A stretch of 8,086 bases of DNA from Pirellulaceae bacterium (lineage in GTDB: Bacteria > Planctomycetota > Planctomycetia > Pirellulales > Pirellulaceae), in NCBI GenBank assembly GCA_020846515.1, contig JADLDX010000386.1:1-8086 (forward strand). Direction: 5' to 3'. The translations under genes were made by a program, and so were the position numbers. Numbering within the stretch: the stretch's first letter is position 1; every line of letters starts with the position of its first letter. Below are positions 1 to 6,805 of this stretch, in pieces. The notes beneath the pieces are model-generated. The model saw only the letters and a list, made by a program, of their open reading frames with translations, did no database searches and was not told the origin of the DNA.

Positions 1-118
1 CCGCAGGCGTACTGCTCCCATTTAAGCGGAGCAGCGCCAGCTGCCCGGTGTTTCGTCGAGGAATACTGGGGAACCGGACGGCTTGCGCCGTACCGCTTTT
101 CAATGAGTACGCCTGCGG
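1..118. repeat. Multi-branched inverted-repeat element (possible structured RNA or intergenic repeat)
   Basis: Bases 1-13 are perfectly complementary to 106-118 (13 bp). After a 5-nt bulge (14-18) the pairing continues with 19-22/102-105 (4 bp) and, past a small internal loop, 24-29/93-98 (6 bp). Inside that stem three hairpins follow with no unpaired bases between them: 31-35/40-44 (loop GCCA), 45-49/73-77 (23-nt terminal region that can pair a little more), and 78-82/87-91. The last has loop TTGC on plus, which reads GCAA, a GNRA tetraloop, on minus. About 38 bp are formed within 118 nt. The left arm begins at the first base of the window, so the element may extend further. It starts about 18 bases past the DUF58 stop, so it lies in the operon's 3' region if transcribed from minus. 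There is no T-tract to make it a standard terminator. It is not a tRNA. It could be a structured RNA, a mobile intergenic repeat that folds as single-stranded DNA, or a transcript-end stabiliser. The fold was found by eye. Confidence 0.6.
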
Positions 119-136
119 CTGACTGTTAAACGGGGG

Positions 137-1558
137 TCATAGCATATGTTGGGCTTTGATTTCCAGGTATTTATTGACCATGGGTGAGGTCATCTCTTCG
201 GGGAACACGTCCAAGGCCAGGCAGCCGCCAGCTTGCATGCGGCGAATTACCTGATGGCGCCACAGCAGCAACTGACTGGCTGCCGCGCTGCGATATAAAA
301 CGCTTTCGTCGGGAGCAGGATTGTCAGCAAACTGAAATAAACTGTGATCCCGCAAGAGTACCAACAAGGGCAAATGACAACCGATCAAATTGCCCATGTA
401 GTTTTGAACTTGATCCGCGTTTACCTGGTCGATCACATTGGTGACCAACACTACCAGGGAGCGTCGCCGACAATGGGTCGACAAATACAAGAACGCATTG
501 TCAAAACGGGATTGCACCAATCGTGGAAACTGGTTGAATCCGGCATGCAGCAAGCGATTCATCTGCCGCTTGCCACCCACGGGCGGCACGTAGTTATGAA
601 CATGATCGGAGAAGCAAATCATGCCGACCGAATCACCTTGCGATAAGGCGACGTAGCTGAGCAACAAGATAGAATTCAACGAGTAATCGACCAGACTCAA
701 GTCTTGGTATTGATTGGTCATCATCCGACCACAATCCAGCAAAAAAATGATCCGCTGGCTCTGATCCGCCTGGAACTGTTTGACCGTTAGCTTCTGTCGA
801 CGAGCCGTACTGCGCCAATCGATATGCTTGTAGTTGTCATCTTCCTGGTAATCACGCAATCGTTCAAAGTTGTTCTCTTGCCCTGCCCGGCGCGTCTTGC
901 GTACACCTATCTGACTCAGACGACCGGTGCGTGCCAACAACGCATATTCGCCGATCTGTTGAATGTTTGGATAGACATGCAGGATTCCCGGGACGGGCAA
1001 TGTGCGTAACCGTTGCCATAGCCCCAGCTTGCTCAACAGCGACAGATAAACCTGTTCCAGCGTGAACTCACCACGTTGGCTGGGCAACAAGCGATGGGAC
1101 AAGGTTGTGCGAGTATGCGGAGCCAGCAAACAACGGTGCAGGGGTGGATCAATTACTAATCCATTGGCGGCATCGTCAGTCAATTGCAAACGCAATGACC
1201 GCGCGCCTCGATACGACAACGCCAACTCGACCGGATGCCAACCACCTAACGAAGCCACACGCGCCATCGTGCGTTGGACGCTGAGCGATTTCAGCGAGGC
1301 AATGCTCAGCAGATCAATAGTCGTTACGATCAACAACAGACCTTCGATCACGCCTACGACTATCCACCACCAACCGGGCATAACGGGCAACACGATGGTC
1401 ATGAAGACCGGGATACAAAATACAATTGCCAGCCGCGATGTTGGAAAGGTCTTGGTGGCCAACATCAAAACCAACAACGGTCCCATAGCCAGGAACATGA
1501 CCGACCAGGGCGTGATGCCCAACATCTCGAACGAGAAAGCTGACGTGTCGGTATCCAT
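137..1558 (-). CDS. DUF58 domain-containing membrane protein (MoxR partner)
   Basis: This 473-aa protein belongs to the DUF58 family, which is regularly encoded beside MoxR ATPases. Hydrophobic segments near residues 16-34, 43-60 and 63-85 suggest it is held in the membrane by its N-terminal part. The DUF58 signature lies at 233-253 (RLRDYQEDDNYKHIDW, then RSTAR). It is followed by a von Willebrand A-like region from about 269, beginning IIFLLDCGRMM. The metal-binding MIDAS motif DxSxS is not intact there: D275 is present but both serines are replaced (G277, M279). The start ATG at 1556-1558 shares one base with the MoxR stop (TGATG), which implies coupled translation. A GAGGT lies 12 nt upstream, rather far for a ribosome-binding site. 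It is the last gene of the cluster. Family membership is firm. Its molecular role is unknown, and acting as a client or adaptor of MoxR is inferred from context. Confidence 0.93.
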   Translation of the reverse strand: MDTDTSAFSFEMLGITPWSVMFLAMGPLLVLMLATKTFPTSRLAIVFCIPVFMTIVLPVMPGWWWIVVGVIEGLLLIVTTIDLLSIASLKSLSVQRTMARVASLGGWHPVELALSYRGARSLRLQLTDDAANGLVIDPPLHRCLLAPHTRTTLSHRLLPSQRGEFTLEQVYLSLLSKLGLWQRLRTLPVPGILHVYPNIQQIGEYALLARTGRLSQIGVRKTRRAGQENNFERLRDYQEDDNYKHIDWRSTARRQKLTVKQFQADQSQRIIFLLDCGRMMTNQYQDLSLVDYSLNSILLLSYVALSQGDSVGMICFSDHVHNYVPPVGGKRQMNRLLHAGFNQFPRLVQSRFDNAFLYLSTHCRRRSLVVLVTNVIDQVNADQVQNYMGNLIGCHLPLLVLLRDHSLFQFADNPAPDESVLYRSAAASQLLLWRHQVIRRMQAGGCLALDVFPEEMTSPMVNKYLEIKAQHML

Positions 1559-2511
1559 CAGGTGCGCGGTACCTCAATGCTCTTGACCAGTTGCCGGAGC
1601 TGATCATCGACCTTCAATCCTTCGACTTCAGCCTCGGCAGTCATGACCACGCGATGTCGCAGCGCAGGCAAGACAATCTCGACAACATCATCGGGAATCG
1701 CAAAATCTCGTCCCCGCGCCGCCGCCAGAGTGCGTGCACCTTGCATCAACGACAAACCGGCTCGAGGCGATGCGCCGAGGTAGAATGTAGGCCACTTACG
1801 TGTCTGGCGTACGAGCCGATTAATGTAGCTGACCAACTTCGGTTCAACTCGAACTTGCGCGTTGGCCGCCGAGATAGCCATCAGTTCGACCGGGTCGGTA
1901 ATGGCTCGCAACTCTGACTCCAAACGCTTGTTCAAGTCGACCATTTGGCTATGCAAGGTTAATATGCGTTCTTCTTCTTGTTCGCTTGGGTATTCGACGA
2001 CCACCTTGAACATAAAGCGGTCTAACTGTGCTTCAGGTAAGTTATAGGTGCCTTCGCTTTCGATTGGATTCTGCGTAGCCAACACCAGAAACGGTCGTTC
2101 CAACACATGACTGGTTCCGTCAACCGTCACCCGATACTCCTGCATGATCTCCAACAAAGCAGCATGGGTCTTGGCCGGCGAGCGATTGATCTCATCGGCC
2201 AAGAGCAACTGTGTAAACACAGGGCCGGGCCGAAAGCGAAACTCCTGCGTCCGCATATCCAATAGCGGCGCGCCGGTAATATCGCTAGGCATTAAGTCGG
2301 CAGTGAATTGAATACGACCAAAGCGACAGCCCAAAATCGTTCCCAACGACCTTACGAACAGCGTCTTGCCCATACCAGGCAAGCTCTCGATGAGAATGTG
2401 TCCACCGGACATCAAGGCCACCAGCGTCGTCAGCACCAGTTCCTCTTGGCCAATAAAAATCTTGTGCAGTTCGGAGGAGACCGCTTCAAACACTTCTTTC
2501 GTTGATCGCAT
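1558..2511 (-). CDS. MoxR-family AAA+ ATPase
   Basis: This 317-aa cytoplasmic ATPase has the usual MoxR length and motif order. It shows Walker A LPGMGKT (44-50), Walker B LLLADEINR (102-110), sensor 1 region ATQNP (145-149), the conserved EAQLDRF (160-166) and the sensor 2 motif GASPR (246-250, R250), followed by the helical lid domain. All catalytic residues appear intact. MoxR proteins are regarded as chaperone-like ATPases that assemble or activate protein complexes, often through VWA-domain partners. The adjacent DUF58 gene, overlapping by 1 nt, is the obvious partner. The start is ATG at 2509-2511. No good Shine-Dalgarno sequence precedes it, and it sits 47 nt after the DUF4350 stop, the only real gap in the cluster. 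The subfamily cannot be assigned by eye, and the target complex is inferred to be the membrane proteins encoded upstream. Confidence 0.97.
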   Translation of the reverse strand: MRSTKEVFEAVSSELHKIFIGQEELVLTTLVALMSGGHILIESLPGMGKTLFVRSLGTILGCRFGRIQFTADLMPSDITGAPLLDMRTQEFRFRPGPVFTQLLLADEINRSPAKTHAALLEIMQEYRVTVDGTSHVLERPFLVLATQNPIESEGTYNLPEAQLDRFMFKVVVEYPSEQEEERILTLHSQMVDLNKRLESELRAITDPVELMAISAANAQVRVEPKLVSYINRLVRQTRKWPTFYLGASPRAGLSLMQGARTLAAARGRDFAIPDDVVEIVLPALRHRVVMTAEAEVEGLKVDDQLRQLVKSIEVPRT

Positions 2512-2558
2512 CTGGGCCTGTTCTAATCTCGAGGTTGCTTAAGTCGATGAGCGGATGG

Positions 2559-4031
2559 TCAAGGCAATGTGGTCGGTGGATCATCGGTCGACGGCGGATT
2601 GCTTCCAGGCGATTGTAACCAGCCAGGCAACGTTTCGCCGCGAACTATGCGCAGATAGTTAGCCACAGTTGTTCGCGCGAAACTCAAGTCTCGCGTGCGC
2701 GATAACATTTGCCCCAAGGCCTCCGCATGCTGGCCAAAATCGCTGACTCCACCGGCGCGCGGCGATTGCGGTCGTCCAATAATCGGATAAAGCGCTAGGC
2801 AAAACAATAATCCCAAGAACGTAAGGTGAGCGATCACCATATTCATCGGCCAGGTCAGCAACACGGCCAGCCCCGATTCGTCATCGCGGTTGTCCGGTAT
2901 CTCGCTGACCTGGATACCGAATTGACTAAAGGGCAACACCGCCAGGCGTTTACCTGGCTGCATTTCTGCGATGATCTTTTGGGCTACAGTACGAAATTGC
3001 GGCTGGATCATCATCCCATTAAACAACGGCGCACCGTTGGCCACGGTTATGATTCGACTGTTCGGGTAACGCTCGCTGGTCAGTCGAGTTACCAACGGCG
3101 TGCCGTCGGCACCTGCCAGCAAGACTTCGGCCTCTGGTGCCTTCTCCCATTCTGCGTCCCAAGTCTCGTCATCACCGATATCAAGGTATGACCAGACGGA
3201 CGTATAAACGACTGGCTGTGGAGCAGTTGGCTGAGGCGCACCAGTGGGCGTGCGGGGTGTCGACCTGCGATTACTTCTGGCATTTCGTCTCGGAAAACGA
3301 AACGTAGGTGTCAAGGCTGGGGCAGCTGGCCAGGTAGGTCGAACCGCCGCCAGTTCCGGATCTGCAACATCCAAGTAACTACGAACCGGCCAGACGGCTT
3401 GGTCATCCATCGAACCGCCCCAAGGACCAGCGAACTTTCGTATCAAGCGTTCGGGCTCTTCCACCCGCAAGACAAACCAACGACAGAATACATCCCGGTC
3501 AACTTCGCTGGTTAACCTGGCATCCAACGAAACTCGCGCCCAGGCCAAATCGATACGGGCTCGCGGCAGTTGCTGAGGCGGTTGACCAGCCAACGTGTGT
3601 TGCATGTAATGAGCCGTGGCATCGAAGTCTCGGCCAAAGTAGAGAATGGTGCGACCGCTCTGCTTGGCCAGCCAGGCTTCCATCCAGTCCCGAGCTTCTT
3701 TAGCGGGCGGATGAAACGTGTCGCCAACCAGGATCAAACCATCGGCTTTGTCCAACCTGGGCGATAATCGCGTGGCGCTGACTAGCTTCATGCCCGATTG
3801 CAGACATAACTTTTCAAACACGCCCAGCCCGTTCAAGCTGGCGTGCTTGGCCGGACTTCGCGTGGCACCATATTCGCTCGATATCCCTCGTTGGCCACAA
3901 CCTACTAAGAACAGACTGACGATCGCCAGCCCCAGGCGACTCAGCAAAAGTGGCTTGTTATGTGCGTGTCTACGTGGTTTGTTACGCAGCTTGTGACATG
4001 TCTTTTTGCCTTCAGGCGCATCGGATGTCAT
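2559..4031 (-). CDS. DUF4350 domain-containing lipoprotein with C-terminal membrane helix
   Basis: This 490-aa protein has an unusually long basic leader (1-27) and a hydrophobic stretch (28-44) ending in the lipobox LVGC (42-45), predicting lipidation at C45. Residues about 60-170 look like DUF4350: SPRLDKADGLILVGDTF followed by a predicted helix and RTILYFGRDF. A proline/arginine/threonine-rich low-complexity segment covers about 233-274, flanked by two similar short motifs (VRSYLDVADPE, VWSYLDIGDDE). A transmembrane helix at about 396-417 is followed by a roughly 70-residue tail rich in proline at its end. The ATG is supported by a 4-nt ATGA overlap with the DUF4129 stop and by GGAGG at 4042-4046. 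The next Met is residue 81, past the lipobox, so no shorter start keeps the signal. DUF4350 genes are commonly neighbours of DUF4129, MoxR and DUF58. The biochemical function is unknown. Confidence 0.85.
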   Translation of the reverse strand: MTSDAPEGKKTCHKLRNKPRRHAHNKPLLLSRLGLAIVSLFLVGCGQRGISSEYGATRSPAKHASLNGLGVFEKLCLQSGMKLVSATRLSPRLDKADGLILVGDTFHPPAKEARDWMEAWLAKQSGRTILYFGRDFDATAHYMQHTLAGQPPQQLPRARIDLAWARVSLDARLTSEVDRDVFCRWFVLRVEEPERLIRKFAGPWGGSMDDQAVWPVRSYLDVADPELAAVRPTWPAAPALTPTFRFPRRNARSNRRSTPRTPTGAPQPTAPQPVVYTSVWSYLDIGDDETWDAEWEKAPEAEVLLAGADGTPLVTRLTSERYPNSRIITVANGAPLFNGMMIQPQFRTVAQKIIAEMQPGKRLAVLPFSQFGIQVSEIPDNRDDESGLAVLLTWPMNMVIAHLTFLGLLFCLALYPIIGRPQSPRAGGVSDFGQHAEALGQMLSRTRDLSFARTTVANYLRIVRGETLPGWLQSPGSNPPSTDDPPTTLP

Positions 4032-4846
4032 ACGGATGTCGCCTCCACACCAACTTGTGGATTTGCCTGACGACTCGCCATGATCGGCGCCAATTCACGA
4101 TGAAACTCGTCGAGCTGGCGCCAGAGTTCCAGGAACCGGATGCGTTCCATGGGATGGCGGCCAAAGAAAACTTCTTCGAAGGCCAACATAGTGGGCGTCA
4201 GAAGTTCTCGCAAACGTCGTTCCCCGCTGAGCTCAAACAGATACATGCGGTTGGTCTTGCCTCGATGCAAGACAATTTTCCCAGCCCGATCAAGGGCCAA
4301 AAGCATGTATCCGTAAAGAAACAAAACGGCGGCATCATAGTCATTGTTGGCCACCAACTGACGGGCGTAATCCAAGGGATCGCGCATTTCCTCTTGGGCT
4401 TCGAATGGCAAATCGACAACCCGCGTCGGATCGATCTCGATGGCTTGAGTGGATCGACGCATCTGACGTCCAAGGTTCCAGGATCGCATGGAAGTCATAA
4501 TCAACAACAGCGCCAGGCCGATCAATGCGGTGCCTAGAATGACCCAGATCAGCACGCTAAAAAATGCGCTGGCTCCGCCGGTACCAACAGCACCTCCGGG
4601 AGGCGGAGCCACCGGTGGCGGCTTGGGCGTGGCCTTCCATCCATCTGTGCGAATGACGTCATCGAGACTAGATGTGACCGGCGGTGTACGGTAAGCCATT
4701 TTGTCGGCATCATACCACTTCTCGCCTTTGATCGAATCGAGCGCGCGTTGCTGCTGCTGAGTCGAATCGACGCCGCGTTTCTCGCACCCGGCGACCAGCA
4801 CGCTACCAACTGTCAGTAAAAGTATTGGCCATGCATAGTGCTTCAT
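4028..4846 (-). CDS. DUF4129 domain-containing lipoprotein with transmembrane helix
   Basis: This 272-aa protein starts with a typical lipoprotein signal peptide: K2, hydrophobic 5-17, and lipobox LVAGC at 17-21, predicting lipidation of C21. A glutamine-rich then proline-rich linker (30-33 QQQQ, PPPVAPPPGG near 76-85) leads to a strong transmembrane helix at about 93-118, then basic residues (R121, R127, R130, R131) consistent with a cytoplasmic C-terminal side. The DUF4129 region is about 157-250: DYDAAVLFLYGYMLLALDR (169-187) and GKTNRMYLFEL (196-206), then FEEVFFGRH. The start overlaps the upstream gene's stop by 4 nt (ATGA) and its own stop overlaps the DUF4350 start the same way. DUF4129 is a domain of unknown function found in MoxR/DUF58 clusters. 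Its position here and the two-point anchoring suggest it is a component of a membrane complex. Confidence 0.88.
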   Translation of the reverse strand: MKHYAWPILLLTVGSVLVAGCEKRGVDSTQQQQRALDSIKGEKWYDADKMAYRTPPVTSSLDDVIRTDGWKATPKPPPVAPPPGGAVGTGGASAFFSVLIWVILGTALIGLALLLIMTSMRSWNLGRQMRRSTQAIEIDPTRVVDLPFEAQEEMRDPLDYARQLVANNDYDAAVLFLYGYMLLALDRAGKIVLHRGKTNRMYLFELSGERRLRELLTPTMLAFEEVFFGRHPMERIRFLELWRQLDEFHRELAPIMASRQANPQVGVEATSV

Positions 4847-5835
4847 GCTACGGGCGCCTCGTCCTGCAGCAATTGACCTTCGGGCGTTACATTCATCGCA
4901 GCCAACAGGCGAGTGCGTTCGGCCTTTAATTGCAACTCAACCTCCCAACCTTCAAGGCGTATGCGAGAATCCAGATAAGTCAAAAAACGGAACACCGTCA
5001 CATAAATACCGGCCAACCACATCGTCAAGGGTAACACGGTATACAACATCGACCGATTGGACAGAATCGAATTGATGACCTCGACTTTGCCGCGCCGCAC
5101 GCCGACAAAGTCACCGACCAGGGTCAGCGAATACAACATGACCACCATGGCAGCCGCTACAAACGCGCTGGTCATAAAGCGGCCGATACAATCACCCACG
5201 ATAGGGCCATGCAAACTGCGTGACCGACGCCAATAGGTTAGCTCGCCCTTCTTTTTCAACCTTAATCTGCAAGACTCCAACCCCAAAATTTCAGGTGCAT
5301 AGGGGGCCGAAGCGCGTCGCAAAGCTGACCAGCCACAAAAGAAAAGGACCAGCATCACTATTTCCAGAAACGGATTAAATGGGTCATCGCGCACGATTAA
5401 CAATTCCAAGGGCAGTGCCATCAAGCCCAACCGCAAGACACCCAAAACCAATACCGCTCGCCAAGCCAAAGGCCTAAGCTCACTCAATAGCCTGCGAAAG
5501 CTGAGCTTCTCAAAGAAGATCTGATTGCCAATCAGCACGGTAGCTGGCAACGAAGCCAAGGGAAACTCTAAGAACCACAGGCTAAACAGATGCAGCAGAT
5601 ATCGGTTTTGCATGGCCATTTCAGGCTGCTCCAAGTCCGACATGGCAAATCGGCCCTGTTCCCCTAACATCCAACCGATTAGAGACACATTCAAGGCCAA
5701 CAGCGGCAAACCCAACACTGCGCTGCTGGTCAATAGTTGCCACCAATAGCGACGAATGACCAGCAAGCTTAGGTCCAGCAATTCAAGAGTCGAACGGCCG
5801 CGAATCGCTATCTCAGTCTTGTCCAGTTGCAACAT
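4843..5835 (-). CDS. Multi-pass membrane protein of unknown function in MoxR/DUF4129 cluster
   Basis: This 330-aa integral membrane protein has hydrophobic segments near 20-58, 80-106, 124-148, 155-170, 221-245 and 263-286. It has no enzyme motif that I can recognise. Towards the C-terminus, after the last helix, it carries YLDSRIRLEGWEVELQLK (287-304). A similar D-x-R-x-R-x-EG-x-(D/E) stretch ends the membrane proteins that accompany DUF4129 genes in other bacteria. A second conserved-looking piece is APEILGLE (180-187) followed by a basic KKK loop. I chose ATG at 5833-5835 because GGAG lies at 5840-5843, 4 nt before it. An in-frame TTG at 5860-5862 would add 9 residues but has no ribosome-binding site. 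With the ATG it overlaps the SpoIIM-like gene by 23 nt. Its stop overlaps the DUF4129 start (ATGA). The role is unknown. It is probably a membrane partner of the neighbouring products. Confidence 0.82.
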   Translation of the reverse strand: MLQLDKTEIAIRGRSTLELLDLSLLVIRRYWWQLLTSSAVLGLPLLALNVSLIGWMLGEQGRFAMSDLEQPEMAMQNRYLLHLFSLWFLEFPLASLPATVLIGNQIFFEKLSFRRLLSELRPLAWRAVLVLGVLRLGLMALPLELLIVRDDPFNPFLEIVMLVLFFCGWSALRRASAPYAPEILGLESCRLRLKKKGELTYWRRSRSLHGPIVGDCIGRFMTSAFVAAAMVVMLYSLTLVGDFVGVRRGKVEVINSILSNRSMLYTVLPLTMWLAGIYVTVFRFLTYLDSRIRLEGWEVELQLKAERTRLLAAMNVTPEGQLLQDEAPVA

Positions 5836-6805
5836 TAGGCTCCGGATAACCGAGAACAACAAAATAGAACATCAGTAGCGAACTAGACAAAATCAACCAT
5901 AACGCCTTGAAACCATAAGGTAAGGTGCTGGGTGAAATAAAACCTTCGGTCAGCGCAGCCAAAAAGAACAACACGGCGGCGACGCTGATGATTGGAATCG
6001 AGCGTCGACCTTCCAGCTGCAACGAGGCCGTGCGCGTCAATCCTCCAGTGAACAGCCAACCGCGAATGCCAATTCGTAGACCGACTCCAGCGCTCAGTGC
6101 AATGGCGGTCAGCTCGAAGGCTCCGTGAGCCGTTACGAACTCGAGAAAATTGTCGCCACCATCAACGCCGCCGCGGGCCATATATCCAAAACAGGCTCCC
6201 AACGATACCGCATTAAAGACAGTGACAAACAAACCGGGCAAAATAAGCGGCCCCCAGGCAAAACATTGAAAACCAATGCCCGTGTTGTGCTGGATGTAAA
6301 ACGCGGCCATGGCCATATCTTGACCGACATCACGACCAAAATCTCGTTCGTGCCATTGTTCCAGGTCTTGGATCTGGTCCGCGCCCAACACCTTCTCCGC
6401 GTACATGGGAAATCGATCTTCGTTGTACCCCAAAAACGCTGACAGGCTGAACAAACCGAAAAACAACAGGCCCACGATTTGAATACAGGAGTCGCGATAG
6501 ATTTCTCGCGGAGCGTAATGGAAGGCTAGCTCCATCCATCGACGATATTGAAAGCGACGCGAACCATACAACGTATTGTGTGCTCGGCCGACCAAGGCAT
6601 GTAGGTAGTCGATCATCGATGGTGATAATTGATACTGTTCCGCCATCGCCAAATCAGCACAAGCGCGTCGATACAGCTCAGACAATTCCACCACGACCGC
6701 GCCAGTGCGTTTGCTGACACCCATGCCGGCCACTTCGCCAAGCAACTGTTCCAGGCGATCCCAATCGGCCCGACGTTTATTAATCGTCTCCGCTAAATAG
6801 CTCAT
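5813..6805 (-). CDS. SpoIIM/DUF95-family integral membrane protein
   Basis: This 330-aa protein is a SpoIIM-like (DUF95, stage II sporulation protein M) membrane protein with an N-terminal helical cytoplasmic region of about 100 residues. Predicted membrane segments lie near 108-126, 178-206, 227-247, 271-286 and 299-319. Family hallmarks seen are IQHNTGIGFQCFAWG (171-185), the FVTAHGAFELTAIALSAGVGLRIG region (223-246, with HG and the E of ELT conserved) and LTEGFISP (285-292). In Bacillus SpoIIM acts in the sporulation peptidoglycan-degrading complex with SpoIID and SpoIIP. Relatives in non-sporulating bacteria are common beside RDD, DUF4129, MoxR and DUF58 genes and have no proven function. 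Nothing here indicates sporulation. The ATG overlaps the RDD stop by 4 nt (ATGA), with GAGGG 8 nt upstream, so the start is well supported. Confidence 0.92.
   Translation of the reverse strand: MSYLAETINKRRADWDRLEQLLGEVAGMGVSKRTGAVVVELSELYRRACADLAMAEQYQLSPSMIDYLHALVGRAHNTLYGSRRFQYRRWMELAFHYAPREIYRDSCIQIVGLLFFGLFSLSAFLGYNEDRFPMYAEKVLGADQIQDLEQWHERDFGRDVGQDMAMAAFYIQHNTGIGFQCFAWGPLILPGLFVTVFNAVSLGACFGYMARGGVDGGDNFLEFVTAHGAFELTAIALSAGVGLRIGIRGWLFTGGLTRTASLQLEGRRSIPIISVAAVLFFLAALTEGFISPSTLPYGFKALWLILSSSLLMFYFVVLGYPEPNVATGQD
5840..5843 (-). promoter_or_regulatory. Ribosome-binding site deciding the start of the 330-aa membrane protein
   Basis: On the minus strand GGAG sits 4 nt before the ATG at 5835, inside the end of the SpoIIM-like coding sequence. 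The alternative TTG start at 5862 has no purine-rich stretch ahead of it. This favours initiation at 5835. Confidence 0.55.

Noticed and set aside
1..118. tRNA or standard rho-independent terminator at the cloverleaf
   Set aside because: Stem lengths, loop sequences and the 13-bp closing stem do not match a tRNA (no anticodon loop, no T-loop consensus, no CCA acceptor pattern). No run of T follows the stem within the window on either strand.
1062..1586. 174-aa plus-strand open frame
   Set aside because: It lies antisense to the well-supported DUF58 gene and shows no family resemblance. Its composition is that of a complementary-strand shadow.
2512..2562. Internal promoter ahead of moxR
   Set aside because: A TTGACC occurs on minus at 2562-2557, but 17 nt downstream the sequence is AGCAAC, not a -10 element. 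The next AT-rich hexamer is 28 nt away.
3950..4537. 195-aa plus-strand open frame
   Set aside because: It is antisense to the DUF4129 and DUF4350 genes, which have recognisable motifs and coupled starts. It has no recognisable domain.
5813..6805. Evidence that the organism sporulates
   Set aside because: SpoIIM-like proteins are widespread in non-sporulating bacteria in this gene context. No other sporulation gene is present.
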